DNA of 64,000 nt, taken from NCBI GenBank assembly GCA_016785225.1, contig JAFBJZ010000510.1:2046001-2110000 (forward strand), read 5' to 3'. How positions within the stretch are numbered: the stretch's first letter is position 1; each line of letters begins with the position of its first letter. Both the position numbers and the translations under genes were made by a program. Positions 31,801 through 37,627 of the stretch are shown one piece after another. The notes beneath the pieces were generated by a model, which was given only the letters and a program-made list of their open reading frames with translations, was not told the origin of the DNA and did not search any database. The DNA comes from Psettodes erumei (Eukaryota; Chordata; Actinopteri; Pleuronectiformes; Psettodidae).

Positions 31801-32641
31801 GCTTGTTTCCTCTCAGTAATGAGCACATTTACAGTCGGTAGGTTCTTTGTTGTGTTGTGTTGTATGCATGATGGGTTTTCTTTGACATTTGAAAGTAATT
31901 CACATATTTATTGTTTTGCTGAGGATAAAATGAAAAATATCATTGAAAGTGGAAACTATTAGCCTAGTTCCTCACAGTTCCCAAGCTAGCGTAGCTACAC
32001 CCTGTGTGTTTATTCAATATGTGAAAGGAAAAAAGGACATTATGTTTAACTGACCAACAGTATCCTGATTTACCTCAAGCTAAGTTCTCTCTCTGATCTC
32101 CTAATTTCGCCTCTGACTTCCTCCTTCAGGTTACCTGGTTCCAGTGCTGTGTGTCGTCTTCAGCGTCCTGTGGATCTTCTGCATCGTGATTTGCGTGTGG
32201 TGGACCCGCAAGAGGAAGAAAGAGCGTGAGAGAGCAGCCCGGTCCGAGGACAGGACGGTCAACAACAAGCTGGAGCCTCTGCGGAGCAACGCCCTCAAGG
32301 ACAACCGCGACAAAGACATTCAGTACGAATGCAAGAAACTGATGGGCCCCTCTGACAGGTCGTGCGACGGGGCCGAGGGCGAGGAGGAAGGTGGGCAGGA
32401 GGGGGAGCAGGAAGAGGATGAGGAGAAGGCGCTGGGCTTAGGGGACAAGTGTCCACCTCAGAAGTGCTCCATAGCAGGGGCGCAGGACAGGGGGATGAAG
32501 GGTAAGGGAGGGATCATCTGTACAATGCGCAGCGGTCCAGTGAAGGCACCACACCGGACAGCTTACAGCCCCAAGGACAACCGGTGTAAAAACCTGAACG
32601 CCGCCAAGCTCAGCGAGGACATGAAAGACCATTATGTGTGA
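1839..32641 (+). CDS. jag2: Jagged-2 Notch ligand, 5'-partial, 24 exons (exons 3-26)
   Basis: Single-pass cell-surface ligand that binds Notch receptors on neighbouring cells through its C2, DSL and first EGF modules; its endocytosis after Mindbomb-type ubiquitylation activates Notch (established family knowledge). Twenty-four exons listed separately join in frame to 1,127 residues plus TGA. In fragment numbering: C2 tail 1-60, DSL about 62-104, EGF1-16 about 105-730, cysteine-rich domain about 731-904, juxtamembrane 905-957, transmembrane about 960-982, cytoplasmic tail to 1127. Human JAG2 is about 1,238 residues, so roughly the first 110-150 residues (exons 1-2) lie upstream of the window. 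Motifs such as [24 protein letters not shown] and [14 protein letters not shown] match JAG2 better than JAG1. The jag2a or jag2b identity is unresolved. No frameshift or premature stop was seen. Confidence 0.97.
1897..8311 (+). other. jag2 intron 3
   Basis: A 6.4-kb intron. I see no coding exon in it; open frames such as those near 2958-3347 and 5125-5472 have no recognisable domain or splice context. A moderately GC-rich, complex stretch lies at about 3.9-4.15 kb and another at about 7.23-7.53 kb, the latter carrying a short direct repeat (AAAAGCATTTCG, twice). Both are possible regulatory sequence, unproven. Confidence 0.75.
8312..8566 (+). CDS. jag2: jag2 exon 4 (end of C2 and DSL domain)
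   Basis: 255 nt, the same length as exon 4 of mammalian JAG1. Residues 20-104 contain the complete DSL domain starting at RVRCDEHYYGSKCNQVC. The receptor-contact loop reads RPRDDYFGHY; the Arg and second aromatic that correspond to JAG1 R203 and F207 are retained, while the preceding Phe is Tyr. The domain closes with CMEGWTGPDC. Acceptor TTTGGTCCAG, donor GTGAGG. This is the module that docks on Notch EGF11. Confidence 0.97.
8567..9120 (+). other. jag2 intron 4
   Basis: AT-rich intron with no additional exon or recognisable element seen. It ends in a pyrimidine-rich tract and AAAAG acceptor before exon 5. Confidence 0.75.
9121..9181 (+). CDS. jag2: jag2 exon 5 (EGF1, first part)
   Basis: 61 nt, the conserved Jagged exon 5 length. 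Residues 105-124 read ICKQGCSVLHGTCTVPGEC, close to human JAG2 VCKQGCNLLHGGCTVPGEC. The donor is GTAAGA at 9182. It encodes most of the atypical, non-calcium-binding first EGF repeat, which contributes to Notch binding. Phase 1 in, phase 2 out, consistent with both neighbours. Confidence 0.96.
9182..14254 (+). other. jag2 intron 5
   Basis: A 5.1-kb intron. It contains a poly-A/AATA microsatellite (10469-10500), a purine-rich tract (11380-11490), a GC/CpG-rich block (about 11620-12010, listed separately) and a complex low-repeat stretch at about 13.08-13.27 kb with homeobox-like GATTAGCTAA and TTCC/GGAAT motifs. No coding exon was seen. Confidence 0.7.
11620..12010. promoter_or_regulatory. Intronic GC/CpG-rich block in jag2 intron 5
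   Basis: Markedly richer in G+C and CpG than the flanking AT-rich intron, with runs such as GGGGCCGCGGCGGGGCGGGG near 11740-11760 and CGCCGCCACCGCC near 11935-11945. Open frames appear on both strands only because stop codons are rare at this composition. It could be an alternative promoter CpG island or an enhancer; no exon donor or TATA box can be assigned with confidence. Confidence 0.4.
14255..14385 (+). CDS. jag2: jag2 exon 6 (EGF1 end and EGF2)
   Basis: 131 nt, matching Jagged exon 6. Residues 125-168 read [19 protein letters not shown] followed by VHGTCKEPWQCTCEKNWGG, nearly identical to human JAG2. The acceptor is TGTGTTGTAG and the donor GTCAGA. EGF2 is one of the two DOS-type repeats that help the DSL module bind Notch in Jagged1; the DOS pattern is intact here. 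Confidence 0.97.
14386..15121 (+). other. jag2 intron 6
   Basis: No exon or notable element seen. It ends TGCTGTGCAG before exon 7. Confidence 0.75.
15122..15241 (+). CDS. jag2: jag2 exon 7 (EGF3)
   Basis: 120 nt, the conserved length. Residues 169-208 read DLNYCGTNRPCKNGGTCMN then TEPDEYNCACPDGYSGKNC, matching human JAG2 DLNYCGSHHPCTNGGTCIN. A Pofut1-type O-fucosylation pattern (C-x4-T-C in CKNGGTC) is present. EGF3 is part of the extended Notch-binding surface. Donor GTGAGT. Confidence 0.97.
15364..15477 (+). CDS. jag2: jag2 exon 8 (EGF4)
   Basis: 114 nt, one calcium-binding-length EGF repeat, residues 209-246. AEHACVSNPCANGGTCHEV and [17 protein letters not shown] are near-identical to human JAG2 and distinct from JAG1, which makes this one of the clearest diagnostics for Jag2. 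It carries C-x-S-x-P-C (O-glucose) and C-x4-T-C (O-fucose) patterns. Donor GTGAGA. Confidence 0.97.
15478..16057 (+). other. jag2 intron 8 with a dispersed-repeat fragment
   Basis: Intron between EGF4 and EGF5 exons. Positions about 15613-15668 resemble the widespread fish repeat whose text runs 'ctggtgacc..tccagggtgtacc'; otherwise nothing is recognised. Confidence 0.6.
16058..16171 (+). CDS. jag2: jag2 exon 9 (EGF5)
   Basis: 114 nt, residues 247-284. It reads DTDECASNPCAKGGTCID followed by MENGFKCLCPPQWTGKTC, with the calcium-binding D-x-D-E-C start and both O-glucose and O-fucose patterns. Acceptor TATATTTCAG, donor GTAGGT. Confidence 0.97.
   Translation, partial: TRMNVPPTPVLRAGPVSTWRMASNASVLHSGRERPAK
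16172..17866 (+). other. jag2 intron 9, with candidate regulatory stretch
   Basis: A 1.7-kb intron. After an AT/AC microsatellite (16336-16372) and a TG repeat (16594-16618) comes a complex, GC-moderate, non-repetitive stretch at about 16.62-17.23 kb. It has a GATA-type TTATCT, a FOX-type TGTAAACA and E-boxes such as CAGGTG. This is unusual for an intron otherwise AT-rich and could be an enhancer. No coding exon is recognised. Confidence 0.5.
17867..17983 (+). CDS. jag2: jag2 exon 10 (EGF6)
   Basis: 117 nt, residues 285-323: DVYECAGIKPCLHAHSC then KNLIGGYLCSCFPGWVGKNC. It aligns with human JAG2 [25 protein letters not shown], with one extra residue between the first two cysteines, which accounts for 117 instead of 114 nt. 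The calcium-binding Asn is replaced (VYEC rather than ANEC). The donor GTTAGT is weaker than its neighbours. Confidence 0.95.
17984..19009 (+). other. jag2 intron 10
   Basis: AT-rich intron with an ATT/GTT microsatellite at 18521-18579. Nothing else is recognised. It ends in CTCCTCAG before exon 11. Confidence 0.75.
19010..19056 (+). CDS. jag2: jag2 exon 11 (EGF7, first part)
   Basis: 47 nt, the conserved length of this short Jagged exon. Residues 324-339 read NVNSCHGQCQNGGTCK, matching human JAG2 NVNDCRGQCQHGGTCK. It leaves phase 0. Acceptor CCTCCTCAG, donor GTGAGG. Confidence 0.96.
19057..19892 (+). other. jag2 intron 11
   Basis: AT-rich; nothing recognised. The acceptor of exon 12 is TTTGTGCCTCAAG, a usable but not ideal AAG site. 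Confidence 0.7.
19893..20063 (+). CDS. jag2: jag2 exon 12 (EGF7 end and EGF8)
   Basis: 171 nt, residues 340-396. Starts MAKGYHCICQPGFVGRHC and continues with EGF8, CASSPCRNGGHCHTLVDGF to CECPQGFSGTTCE. The family length is 174 nt; the missing codon sits at the exon start, where human JAG2 has DLVNGY and this gene has MAKGY. The frame is preserved. EGF8 begins QRNRC, lacking the usual D-x-D/N-E-C calcium start. Donor GTGAGG. Confidence 0.95.
20169..20319 (+). CDS. jag2: jag2 exon 13 (EGF9 and start of EGF10)
   Basis: 151 nt, the conserved length. Residues 397-446 contain EGF9 (VQNDPCSPNPCHNKAQC, SLMGDFYCSCPDDYEGKTC) and the start of EGF10 (LKDHCKTNQCQ). The second part is closer to JAG1 LKDHCRTTPCE than to human JAG2. 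The acceptor is CCGTCTGAAG and the donor GTAATA. Confidence 0.96.
20434..20598 (+). CDS. jag2: jag2 exon 14 (EGF10, long loop)
   Basis: 165 nt, the conserved length, residues 447-501. It holds the unusually long EGF10: VIDSCTVAVATNDTQKRVW, ISSNVCGPHGRC, and GNFSCSCEPGFTGTYC. The loop is very like JAG1 (VIDSCTVAMASNDTPEGVR) and unlike the Gly/Pro-rich loop of human JAG2. The motifs NDT and NFS are possible N-glycosylation sites. Donor GTGAGT. Confidence 0.97.
20599..21129 (+). other. jag2 intron 14
   Basis: AT-rich intron without recognisable elements; it ends in TTGTCTGCAG. Confidence 0.75.
21130..21243 (+). CDS. jag2: jag2 exon 15 (EGF11)
   Basis: 114 nt, residues 502-539: NINDCASSPCKNGGTCIDG and INSFQCFCPDGWEGSLC. 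Canonical calcium-binding EGF with O-glucose (C-x-S-x-P-C) and O-fucose (C-x4-T-C) patterns. Donor GTGAGT. Confidence 0.97.
21244..21841 (+). other. jag2 intron 15
   Basis: No exon or repeat of note was seen; it ends TTTGTTCCAG before exon 16. Confidence 0.7.
21842..21955 (+). CDS. jag2: jag2 exon 16 (EGF12)
   Basis: 114 nt, residues 540-577: DVNECKKNPCQNGGQCVDL and FNDFYCNCVDNWKGKTC, matching the JAG1/JAG2 motif LVNDFYC. The third-cysteine-preceding residue is Gln rather than Thr or Ser, so the O-fucose site of this repeat is absent. Donor GTAAGT. Confidence 0.97.
21956..22438 (+). other. jag2 intron 16
   Basis: No exon seen. An open frame on the minus strand (22074-22388) has no recognised domain and is probably chance. 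Confidence 0.7.
22439..22552 (+). CDS. jag2: jag2 exon 17 (EGF13)
   Basis: 114 nt, residues 578-615: RESQCDSTTCSNGGTCYDH and GDSFLCSCPSGWGGSTC, like human JAG2 REFQCDAYTCSNGGTCYDS. The acceptor is CTCGGTCCAG and the donor GTCAGG. Confidence 0.97.
22753..22869 (+). CDS. jag2: jag2 exon 18 (EGF14)
   Basis: 117 nt, residues 616-654: AKNSTCDSGPCENGGTC then VGGGDTFTCICKDGWEGPTC. It aligns with human JAG2 AKNSSCLPNPCVNGGTC. NST is a possible N-glycosylation site conserved with NSS in human. An AC repeat (22682-22700) lies just upstream of the acceptor. Donor GTACGT. Confidence 0.97.
22870..23589 (+). other. jag2 intron 18
   Basis: AT-rich intron, no recognised element; it ends TTCTCTCGCAG. Confidence 0.75.
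23590..23617 (+). CDS. jag2: jag2 exon 19 (28-nt microexon, start of EGF15)
   Basis: 28 nt, the same length as the conserved Jagged microexon. Residues 655-663 read NVDDCNPHP, matching human NTNDCNPLP. It shifts the phase from 1 to 2, which fits exon 20. Acceptor TCTCGCAG, donor GTAAGG. Confidence 0.95.
23618..25161 (+). other. jag2 intron 19
   Basis: 1.5-kb intron with a G-rich region (24330-24620) that includes GAGGGGGGG and GGAGGAGGAGGAGGGGG tracts. A minus-strand proline-rich open frame over it reflects composition. No exon was seen. Confidence 0.7.
25162..25247 (+). CDS. jag2: jag2 exon 20 (EGF15, main part)
   Basis: 86 nt, the conserved length. Residues 664-692 read [18 protein letters not shown] then APGFAGPDCRI, identical to human JAG2 over this run and different from JAG1 (CYNSGTCVDGDNWYRCEC). 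A strong Jag2 diagnostic. Donor GTGAGT. Confidence 0.98.
25248..25911 (+). other. jag2 intron 20
   Basis: The first 100 bases are G-rich (GGGGGGGAGGGG at about 25270-25280 and a GGGGGG run near 25303-25308), with a near-DR1 nuclear-receptor-like motif at 25285-25297. The remainder is AT-rich with nothing recognised. Confidence 0.65.
25912..26025 (+). CDS. jag2: jag2 exon 21 (EGF16)
   Basis: 114 nt, residues 693-730: NIDECQSSPCAEGSTCVDE and INGYSCVCPPGHAGPRCQE, nearly identical to human JAG2. This is the last EGF repeat. O-glucose (C-x-S-x-P-C) and O-fucose (C-x4-T-C) patterns are present. Donor GTAAGG. Confidence 0.98.
26164..26279 (+). CDS. jag2: jag2 exon 22 (start of cysteine-rich domain)
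   Basis: 116 nt, residues 731-769: FIGLGKSCRHAGLQFPHGS then RWEEECNTCQCVNGHVHCSK. It matches human JAG2 VIGFGRSC and the VWC-like pattern CNTCQC. It begins the Jagged-specific cysteine-rich region, which the Delta ligands lack. Donor GTCAGC. Confidence 0.96.
26426..26698 (+). CDS. jag2: jag2 exon 23 (cysteine-rich domain, proline-rich insert)
   Basis: 273 nt, phase 0 to 0, residues 770-860. It reads VRCGRRPCLL, a proline-rich segment (five consecutive Pro, then three), CPGGHECVEHQFLTC, CHQWGVCSTPDPPTPL and CARITLIFKKDKVPQ. Cysteine spacing follows JAG2 (WCGWKPCLL and CARLTLHFNRDHVPQ). The proline-rich segment at residues about 784-796 is not in my recollection of human JAG2. Donor GTGAGG. 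Confidence 0.95.
26699..27711 (+). other. jag2 intron 23 with inverted repeat
   Basis: Contains the inverted repeat at 27005-27095 (listed separately), short CA runs (27125-27180) and a TG tract just before the acceptor. No exon was seen. Confidence 0.7.
27005..27095. repeat. Inverted repeat, 43-bp arms, 5-bp spacer
   Basis: Left arm 27005-27047 and right arm 27053-27095 are reverse complements apart from about six mismatches, separated by GCTTG. The inner 30 bases of each arm (from CCCACCCTGCA to TTCGATAATT) differ at only two positions. It could be a relic of a small inverted-repeat transposon or a hairpin-forming element. No target-site duplication is obvious to me. Confidence 0.85.
27712..27843 (+). 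CDS. jag2: jag2 exon 24 (juxtamembrane extracellular region)
   Basis: 132 nt, phase 0 to 0, residues 861-904: GTTVENICSELRYLPVTQT, LAEERALLILCDLSYSNGD, AVEVAM. It aligns with human JAG2 GTTVGAICSGIRSLPATRA and [20 protein letters not shown]. A TG-rich tract and TCTCTCACAG precede it; the donor is GTAATT. Confidence 0.95.
27844..31615 (+). other. jag2 intron 24
   Basis: 3.8-kb intron. It holds a pyrimidine-rich stretch (28710-28950), a complex stretch at about 28.97-29.35 kb containing an OTX/PITX-like GGGGATTAG, a G-rich telomere-like run (30597-30628) and a C-run/ACC repeat (30772-30796). No coding exon was identified, and the open frames over these regions lack recognisable domains. Confidence 0.65.
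30597..30628 (+). repeat. G-rich TTGGGGG repeat with G-quadruplex pattern
   Basis: A run of G tracts (six G, then five, five, five and three) separated by T or TT on the + strand. It meets the G3+N1-7 four-tract rule for quadruplex formation and resembles ciliate-type TTGGGG telomere repeats rather than vertebrate TTAGGG. Most likely a simple repeat. Confidence 0.8.
31616..31775 (+). CDS. jag2: jag2 exon 25 (juxtamembrane stalk)
   Basis: 160 nt, residues 905-957: SFEQDGRSKDGDGGQIQ, TAASAIISALSKRHNSTVM, LAVVEVKVETLVKSPPSG. It matches human JAG2 [30 protein letters not shown]. NST is a likely N-glycosylation site equivalent to human NSS. This stalk is where metalloproteases cleave Jagged ectodomains. 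Acceptor CATCTCTGCAG after a C-run; donor GTGAGT. Confidence 0.96.
31776..32129 (+). other. jag2 intron 25
   Basis: Short AT-rich intron, no element recognised; it ends TCCTCCTTCAG. Confidence 0.75.
32130..32641 (+). CDS. jag2: jag2 exon 26 (transmembrane helix, cytoplasmic tail, stop)
   Basis: 512 coding nt, residues 958-1127, TGA at 32639. The membrane helix begins YLVPVLCVVFSVLWIFCIV and is followed by the stop-transfer cluster [12 protein letters not shown], as in human JAG2. The tail has many lysines available for Mindbomb ubiquitylation, a short match to the human QCKNF region (YECKKLM), a Glu-rich tract (GEEEGGQEGEQEEDEEK) and an end reading DMKDHYV. The tail is diverged from human JAG2, as is usual for this family. 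The C-terminal Val after an aromatic could bind a PDZ domain, as JAG1 EYIV does; this is inference. Confidence 0.96.
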
Positions 32642-33217
32642 ACACATGAGGGGAGGAGGGACCTTCCTGAATCACAGGAAAAAACTGCGATGTCTTCAAT
32701 GTCACTGACTTTTCAACTCTTAAGAGCACCCAAAGTGAAGATAACAGATGCTTTAATTTGTATTTTTGTTTGTCACACCTTATTTAACTTCTTCATTGTC
32801 TGCAGCATGGGGGCTTATCTTATTAAAAAACATCAAAACAAAAATACAGAAAACAAAAAAAAGGAAAATAAACATCATAGCTTCTAGATTTCAGTTTAAT
32901 AATCACACTGTTGGAATCAAAAAGAAATTTCTTTTCACTGTTCTTGATTTTTTTAAAAATTCTTTTGAACCATGGAGACTTAACATAACAACATTGGCTA
33001 ACACTGTTATTGTTGTTACCACTATTCAGTGCATCCGGTTCCTGTCTGCCTTTGCCCATACCTGCGGGCCTTTTCTACACTGTCTCCGTATCATTTTTTA
33101 AATTAAAAAAACAAGACAAAACTAACAAAAAAGGGTTTATATATCTTAACATTCTTTCAAAGCTGGCACAGAGAGTCACCTGTATCATACCTGGCATGTG
33201 AAGTTTTTGTTTACATT

Positions 33218-33223
33218 AATAAA
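33218..33223 (+). promoter_or_regulatory. Candidate poly(A) signal AATAAA
   Basis: Canonical hexamer about 580 bases after the stop, followed within 25 bases by a T/G-rich stretch (TTTTCCATTTTGTGTT), as expected for a cleavage site. Confidence 0.5.
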
Positions 33224-34895
33224 CATCTTTTCCATTTTGTGTTAAGGCTTAAAGGGTCCTACATATACCCTTTCAAAATAATTGTCACTGCTTACTGCGA
33301 ATCCACATGGTGATTTTTCAGTATTTGCTTTGGTAGAAAAGTGCCTTCAGCCCTTATTTTTTCTCCTCTATCTCTCCTCCTCTACTTTATGCAGAGTTTA
33401 AATCCATATAAAGGGAAAGATGTCCTAGTAACAACTCTTCATACCACAGTAAAGTTTATTTTCTTTGTGATGTACATATGTATATATGAACAAATGGCTG
33501 TGTATATTTGAGTTTAGTAACTTAAGTGATGCTTTGTATCATAGTTATTCTAAAGAATAAGATTTTGTGGTTGTTTTTTTTTAATGATGTCATTCCGTTT
33601 ATTAGTGTCTATTGACGCTATGGCAGGTTTTATACAGATCGGACTGTGTCCAGGTTCTCACAGCTATTTAAATTCTAGGTATCTGAGATTTCAAATTACT
33701 TTAAGAAGCCCTTCGACACCTACAAAGAAGCCATCCCACTTGGAATGATCTTCCTTCTAAAAACTGTTTGATTTTTTAAAATTCTCTTAATTCTGACAAG
33801 ACTTTGGGAAATACTGGAGATCTTTTCCACTTTTTCTGTGCTTCATGTTTGTCTACACACCCCACAGGCTGTACGTATGTATGTTTGTATATTTTCAAAA
33901 AAACCCTGTTAGCATCCTGTTCATAAGCAGCAGACCTTTCAGCACACAGGCTGGTGTCACTGGGCCTCCTGCTGACGTTTTTTGGTTCTCCTTTGTGCAA
34001 CATATTTGTAAATGGAGGAGGCAACATGCCAAGTCTTCATCTTAAAATTCTAGGGAAGTGAGGCAGTGGTTCTTTATTTTAGCTCATGCCTGAACTGTTT
34101 TTAATCAATGATCTCTCCTCATCAGTCCACAATTTTGAAAATTTGCCACTGGTTCCAGGTCCATTTTTTTCTGTCTTCAGTTTTCATGTTACTTGAATTT
34201 TTGCATGTGGCCAAAGTGTATTTCAAACTCAAAATACACTCAAGGACACACAAATGGTGGGATATGAAAATGGTGCATTTTATGTCATTACATAGCATTT
34301 TTTAAATTCGTTCCCATCTTTGTAAAATTTCATTTTAGAAAGGAAGCCCAGTGGGTTAAAATTAACTAAAATGCTATTTTGGGACTCCAAATGGCACAAA
34401 GGAAATTTACTGTGTGCTGTGGTGGAGAGGCAGGTCTTGAATCAGCACTGATGCATCTGATTGCTACTTCCAGTACACACTTACAGGTCACAGGGTCCAA
34501 ACAACTTAGAAGCACTACTGCCAGTCTCTTTTCAGCCTCCTCGTACTTCTGTTGTAAATCCATCATTATGTTTTCATTATGGCAATCAGCCACCCTTGCC
34601 GAAGTGTCCTTTAGCAAGACACAGAAACCCTATCATAGATAAAGGCTGTGTGGTTTGAATGGGAATCTGCTCGCACTGGATGAGTTTGTATCCTAATTTT
34701 TTTTTTTAACCTCGCTTTAGCCCCGCTTATCCTTGTGTATCTATTCTGGTCTAATGAAGGGAACAAGTTGCATTGCTGTTGTTGTTGTTGCTGACTGTTG
34801 TGATTGTTGTCCAGTGTTTGTAAAGAGTCTGTTTCTGCACTAAGAACACACAGGAAGAGAGAAATATTTAGCATTACCTCCACAGCGGTAGTGAA

Positions 34896-34901
34896 AATAA
34901 A
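34896..34901 (+). promoter_or_regulatory. Candidate poly(A) signal AATAAA
   Basis: Canonical hexamer in an A-rich context followed by TTG-rich sequence; it would give a 3' UTR of about 2.3 kb. Confidence 0.35.
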
Positions 34902-35151
34902 AAAAAGTTGAATATTGTCACTATCTGTGGATGAACATTATGTTTTCAATATTTTATGTTTTTGTTAACAATGCTGATGCAAATCATGGAAAATCCAAAC
35001 TCATATTCTGTCAGCAAATTTTACATTGTATTAGCCTGAGAGAAGGGGCTGAATGTGCAGAACATTGTAATTATTTTGTACAAAAATTTGGTAAAAGTCT
35101 TGGTTTGTTAGTGGATTTTTTTTGTTTGTTCTTAGAACAATCCTATTATTT

Positions 35152-35157
35152 ATTAAA
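35152..35157 (+). promoter_or_regulatory. Candidate distal poly(A) signal ATTAAA
   Basis: Common variant hexamer followed by a strongly T-rich downstream element (TTTATTTTGTTTAGTTTTT). After this point sequence character changes toward a complex, less AT-rich block at 35.37 kb. Confidence 0.4.
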
Positions 35158-35369
35158 GTATTTTATACCAAAGTTTATTTTGTTTAGTTTTTAATTTGTT
35201 CATGTTAAGGTATTTTAGTGAAATGTTTCTTCTTGGCGGTTGCTATTGTCCTCATAACTCATCTTCCACTAATCCATTTCAGAATAATGAAATTAACATA
35301 AGGAATTGCATATGAGATGTTTTACATCATAGATATTTTAATATATATGACAAATTATATGTATGCTTG

Positions 35370-35690
35370 ATCTGTAGAGTCCCTAGCCAATCTGCTATCT
35401 CTCTGCCTCCCGCCTCATTTAGCGCCAGGCCAATAAATTGCGTCCTTCACGTGCCTCCATCTGCTGCTTTAATAACAGTGTGGGAAATGATTAACATTAG
35501 CCCGATCTGCATGAAAGCCTTCCAGCAGCTGTGGTGGATATCCATAATGCTTGATGGGACGTTATGTGCCGCGCTGTGTGGTTCATTAACCCGGCAGTTG
35601 TTTTGGGAAGAATGGGAAACGTGTCTGGAATCCTGGATGGCGCGGCGTTCAGGTCACATGCGTTTACAGGGCACACTTTGCTGACCTACT
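35370..35690. promoter_or_regulatory. Candidate enhancer downstream of jag2
   Basis: A complex, non-repetitive block sharply different from the AT-rich sequence on both sides. It contains GCCAATAAATTG, an E-box CACGTG, CAGCTG, several TAAT-type homeodomain cores and a consensus RBPJ core TGTGGGAA at 35479-35486 beside AATGATTAAC. Such motif density is typical of vertebrate conserved non-coding enhancers; conservation itself cannot be tested here. Confidence 0.4.
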
Positions 35691-36543
35691 TGGAGAGGAG
35701 TACAATGAAGGAGAAGGAGAGATGGTGGTGCTGTAAGAGGAGGAATGGCCTGTGGTGACATTAGGCTCGAGCGTCATTCCATAATACAGCATGTAATCTA
35801 ATCCAGATTCCTACAGGAGCTGGCTACATTGTGAAAATACTGGTCCAAAACACACAGGTGACTTTTTACATGCTGTATGTTAGACATCATGTTTCAGTGC
35901 CAGTGTGTGAAACTAGTATTAGTAATGAGTATTACAATGAAACAGACCCTTGCAAAGAAGTTGCAAATCATTAAAGCATTTGATCTAAAAAGTTCATACT
36001 TGATCTTTGAAATAGCAGCTGGCAAAATAATGCAAACACAATACACACGATACAATACACAATACAAATTTAGTGGGTGTTCAGGGGTCGTAGAATTGTA
36101 GGTCTTTCTGGAATGATTGTTTGAAGGACTTCTTGACATTTGTCGGGGCATCTGCAGTTTCATGACATCTGGGCACCTCCATCTGATCGTGGAGATAATG
36201 TGATATGATGGAAGTCCAGGACAGCTACTCAAGGGACTAGTTTGCAATTTGGCATTTGTATTGAAATACCAGACAAATGGTTAATGGCCTTTAGAAAATT
36301 TTGATCCTGGACTATATTTCAAACCACAGATAATATAGGACTGCACAAACCCCATGTTGGAAGTACAGCAGTGTGAAGGCAAGACTATCCATGTTCAGCT
36401 AAATCTCAATGTAAACAATGAAAATAACTTACGTAACATTATATGGAAAACCAAAAATACTACATGCAATTCCACACATATCCAGTGGAGTATATGCTCA
36501 CGATATGTGATTAATTAGAACATCATCAATACAAAATTAAGTT

Positions 36544-37247
36544 TGATAAAACTTCTTGTGTGCTATATCGACATGCTATCAGTCACAAATGATGCTGTTC
36601 TGGTTCTTTCAGCTGGTGTCTTATTTATTGGGTTTCATTGAAGAGCCCACCTGAATAACCCACTAACATGGCATACATGATCTGATAAGGGAAAAGTTCC
36701 TTTTTTATATAAATGTGTTAACTACTTCCTAAATCTAAAAATAAGATGCAGATGAGTACTGTTTTCAAAAGGGGGAACTAATAGTAGTATCATGTTGTGT
36801 TGTCTGTTATTGACAAGCAATTTTCTCACAATATCACAAAATACACTTGAAAGCAGCATTTGGCTCACGATTGTGATGTAAGACAGTCATTCATTGATAA
36901 AACTTCTTGCGTGCTATATCGACATGCTATCAGTCACAAATGGTGCTCTTCTGGTTCTTTCAGCTGGTGTCTTATTTATTGGGTTTCATTGAAGAGCCCA
37001 CATGAATAACCCACTAAAATGGCATACATGATCTGATAAGGAGAAAGTTCCTTTTTTATATAAATGTGTTAACTACTTCCTAAATCTAAAAATAAGATTC
37101 AGATGAGTACCGTTTTCAAAAGGGGGAACTAGTAGTAGTATCATGTCGTGTTTTCTGTTATCAACCAGCAATTTTCTCACAATATCACAAAATACACTTG
37201 AAAGCAGCATTTGCCTCGTGATTGTGATGTAAGACAGTCATTCATTG
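36544..37247 (+). repeat. Tandem duplication, two copies of a 351-bp unit
   Basis: Copy 1 covers about 36544-36894 and copy 2 about 36895-37247, with an exact 351-bp offset at both ends (TGATAAAACTTCTTG and AGACAGTCATTCATTG). The copies differ only by scattered substitutions (for example GATGCTGTTC against GGTGCTCTTC), so the duplication is fairly recent. No open reading frame is conserved within the unit. Confidence 0.93.
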
Positions 37248-37601
37248 GGTGTCCTGCTGGGTGGTCATGCATTCGCTATCATTTGGTCATCTGACATCAG
37301 TTTAGCCAATAAGCAGAACTCTTATTCCAATAAATAAAACAGCATAGTTGGCAATATTTTTTTACGATATAAATATGCACTTTGAAGCTCAGTGAAGAAA
37401 ATGAAGAAGAATTAATGAAATAGTGGCAGGCATGAAAAGCTTCACTTCAGCACGGTTCACATCATAATGTTTTAACAAGTGTTATTGGAGGGTTGTTGTA
37501 GGTCGTAGGGATAGATTGTTTTTTTGTGGCGACATGGCGGCCATCTTTGGAAGCTTCTGGTTCCTGAGAGATGTAAATCCTGTAAGTTTTCTCATGCATT
37601 T

Positions 37602-37627
37602 TTGTTGTTGTTGTTGTTGTTGTTGTT
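37602..37627 (+). repeat. TTG microsatellite
   Basis: Eight or more consecutive TTG units in intergenic sequence. Confidence 0.95.

Larger units (their letters stand above)
32642..35200 (+). other. jag2: jag2 3' UTR (extent inferred)
   Basis: AT-rich, without coding signal. Several AATAAA/ATTAAA hexamers (32867, 33102, 33218, 34896, 35152) allow multiple 3' ends, and the distal one near 35152 would give a UTR of about 2.5 kb. A CAGTATT 7-mer matching the miR-200b/c/429 seed lies at 33319-33325. The true end cannot be fixed without transcript data. Confidence 0.55.
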
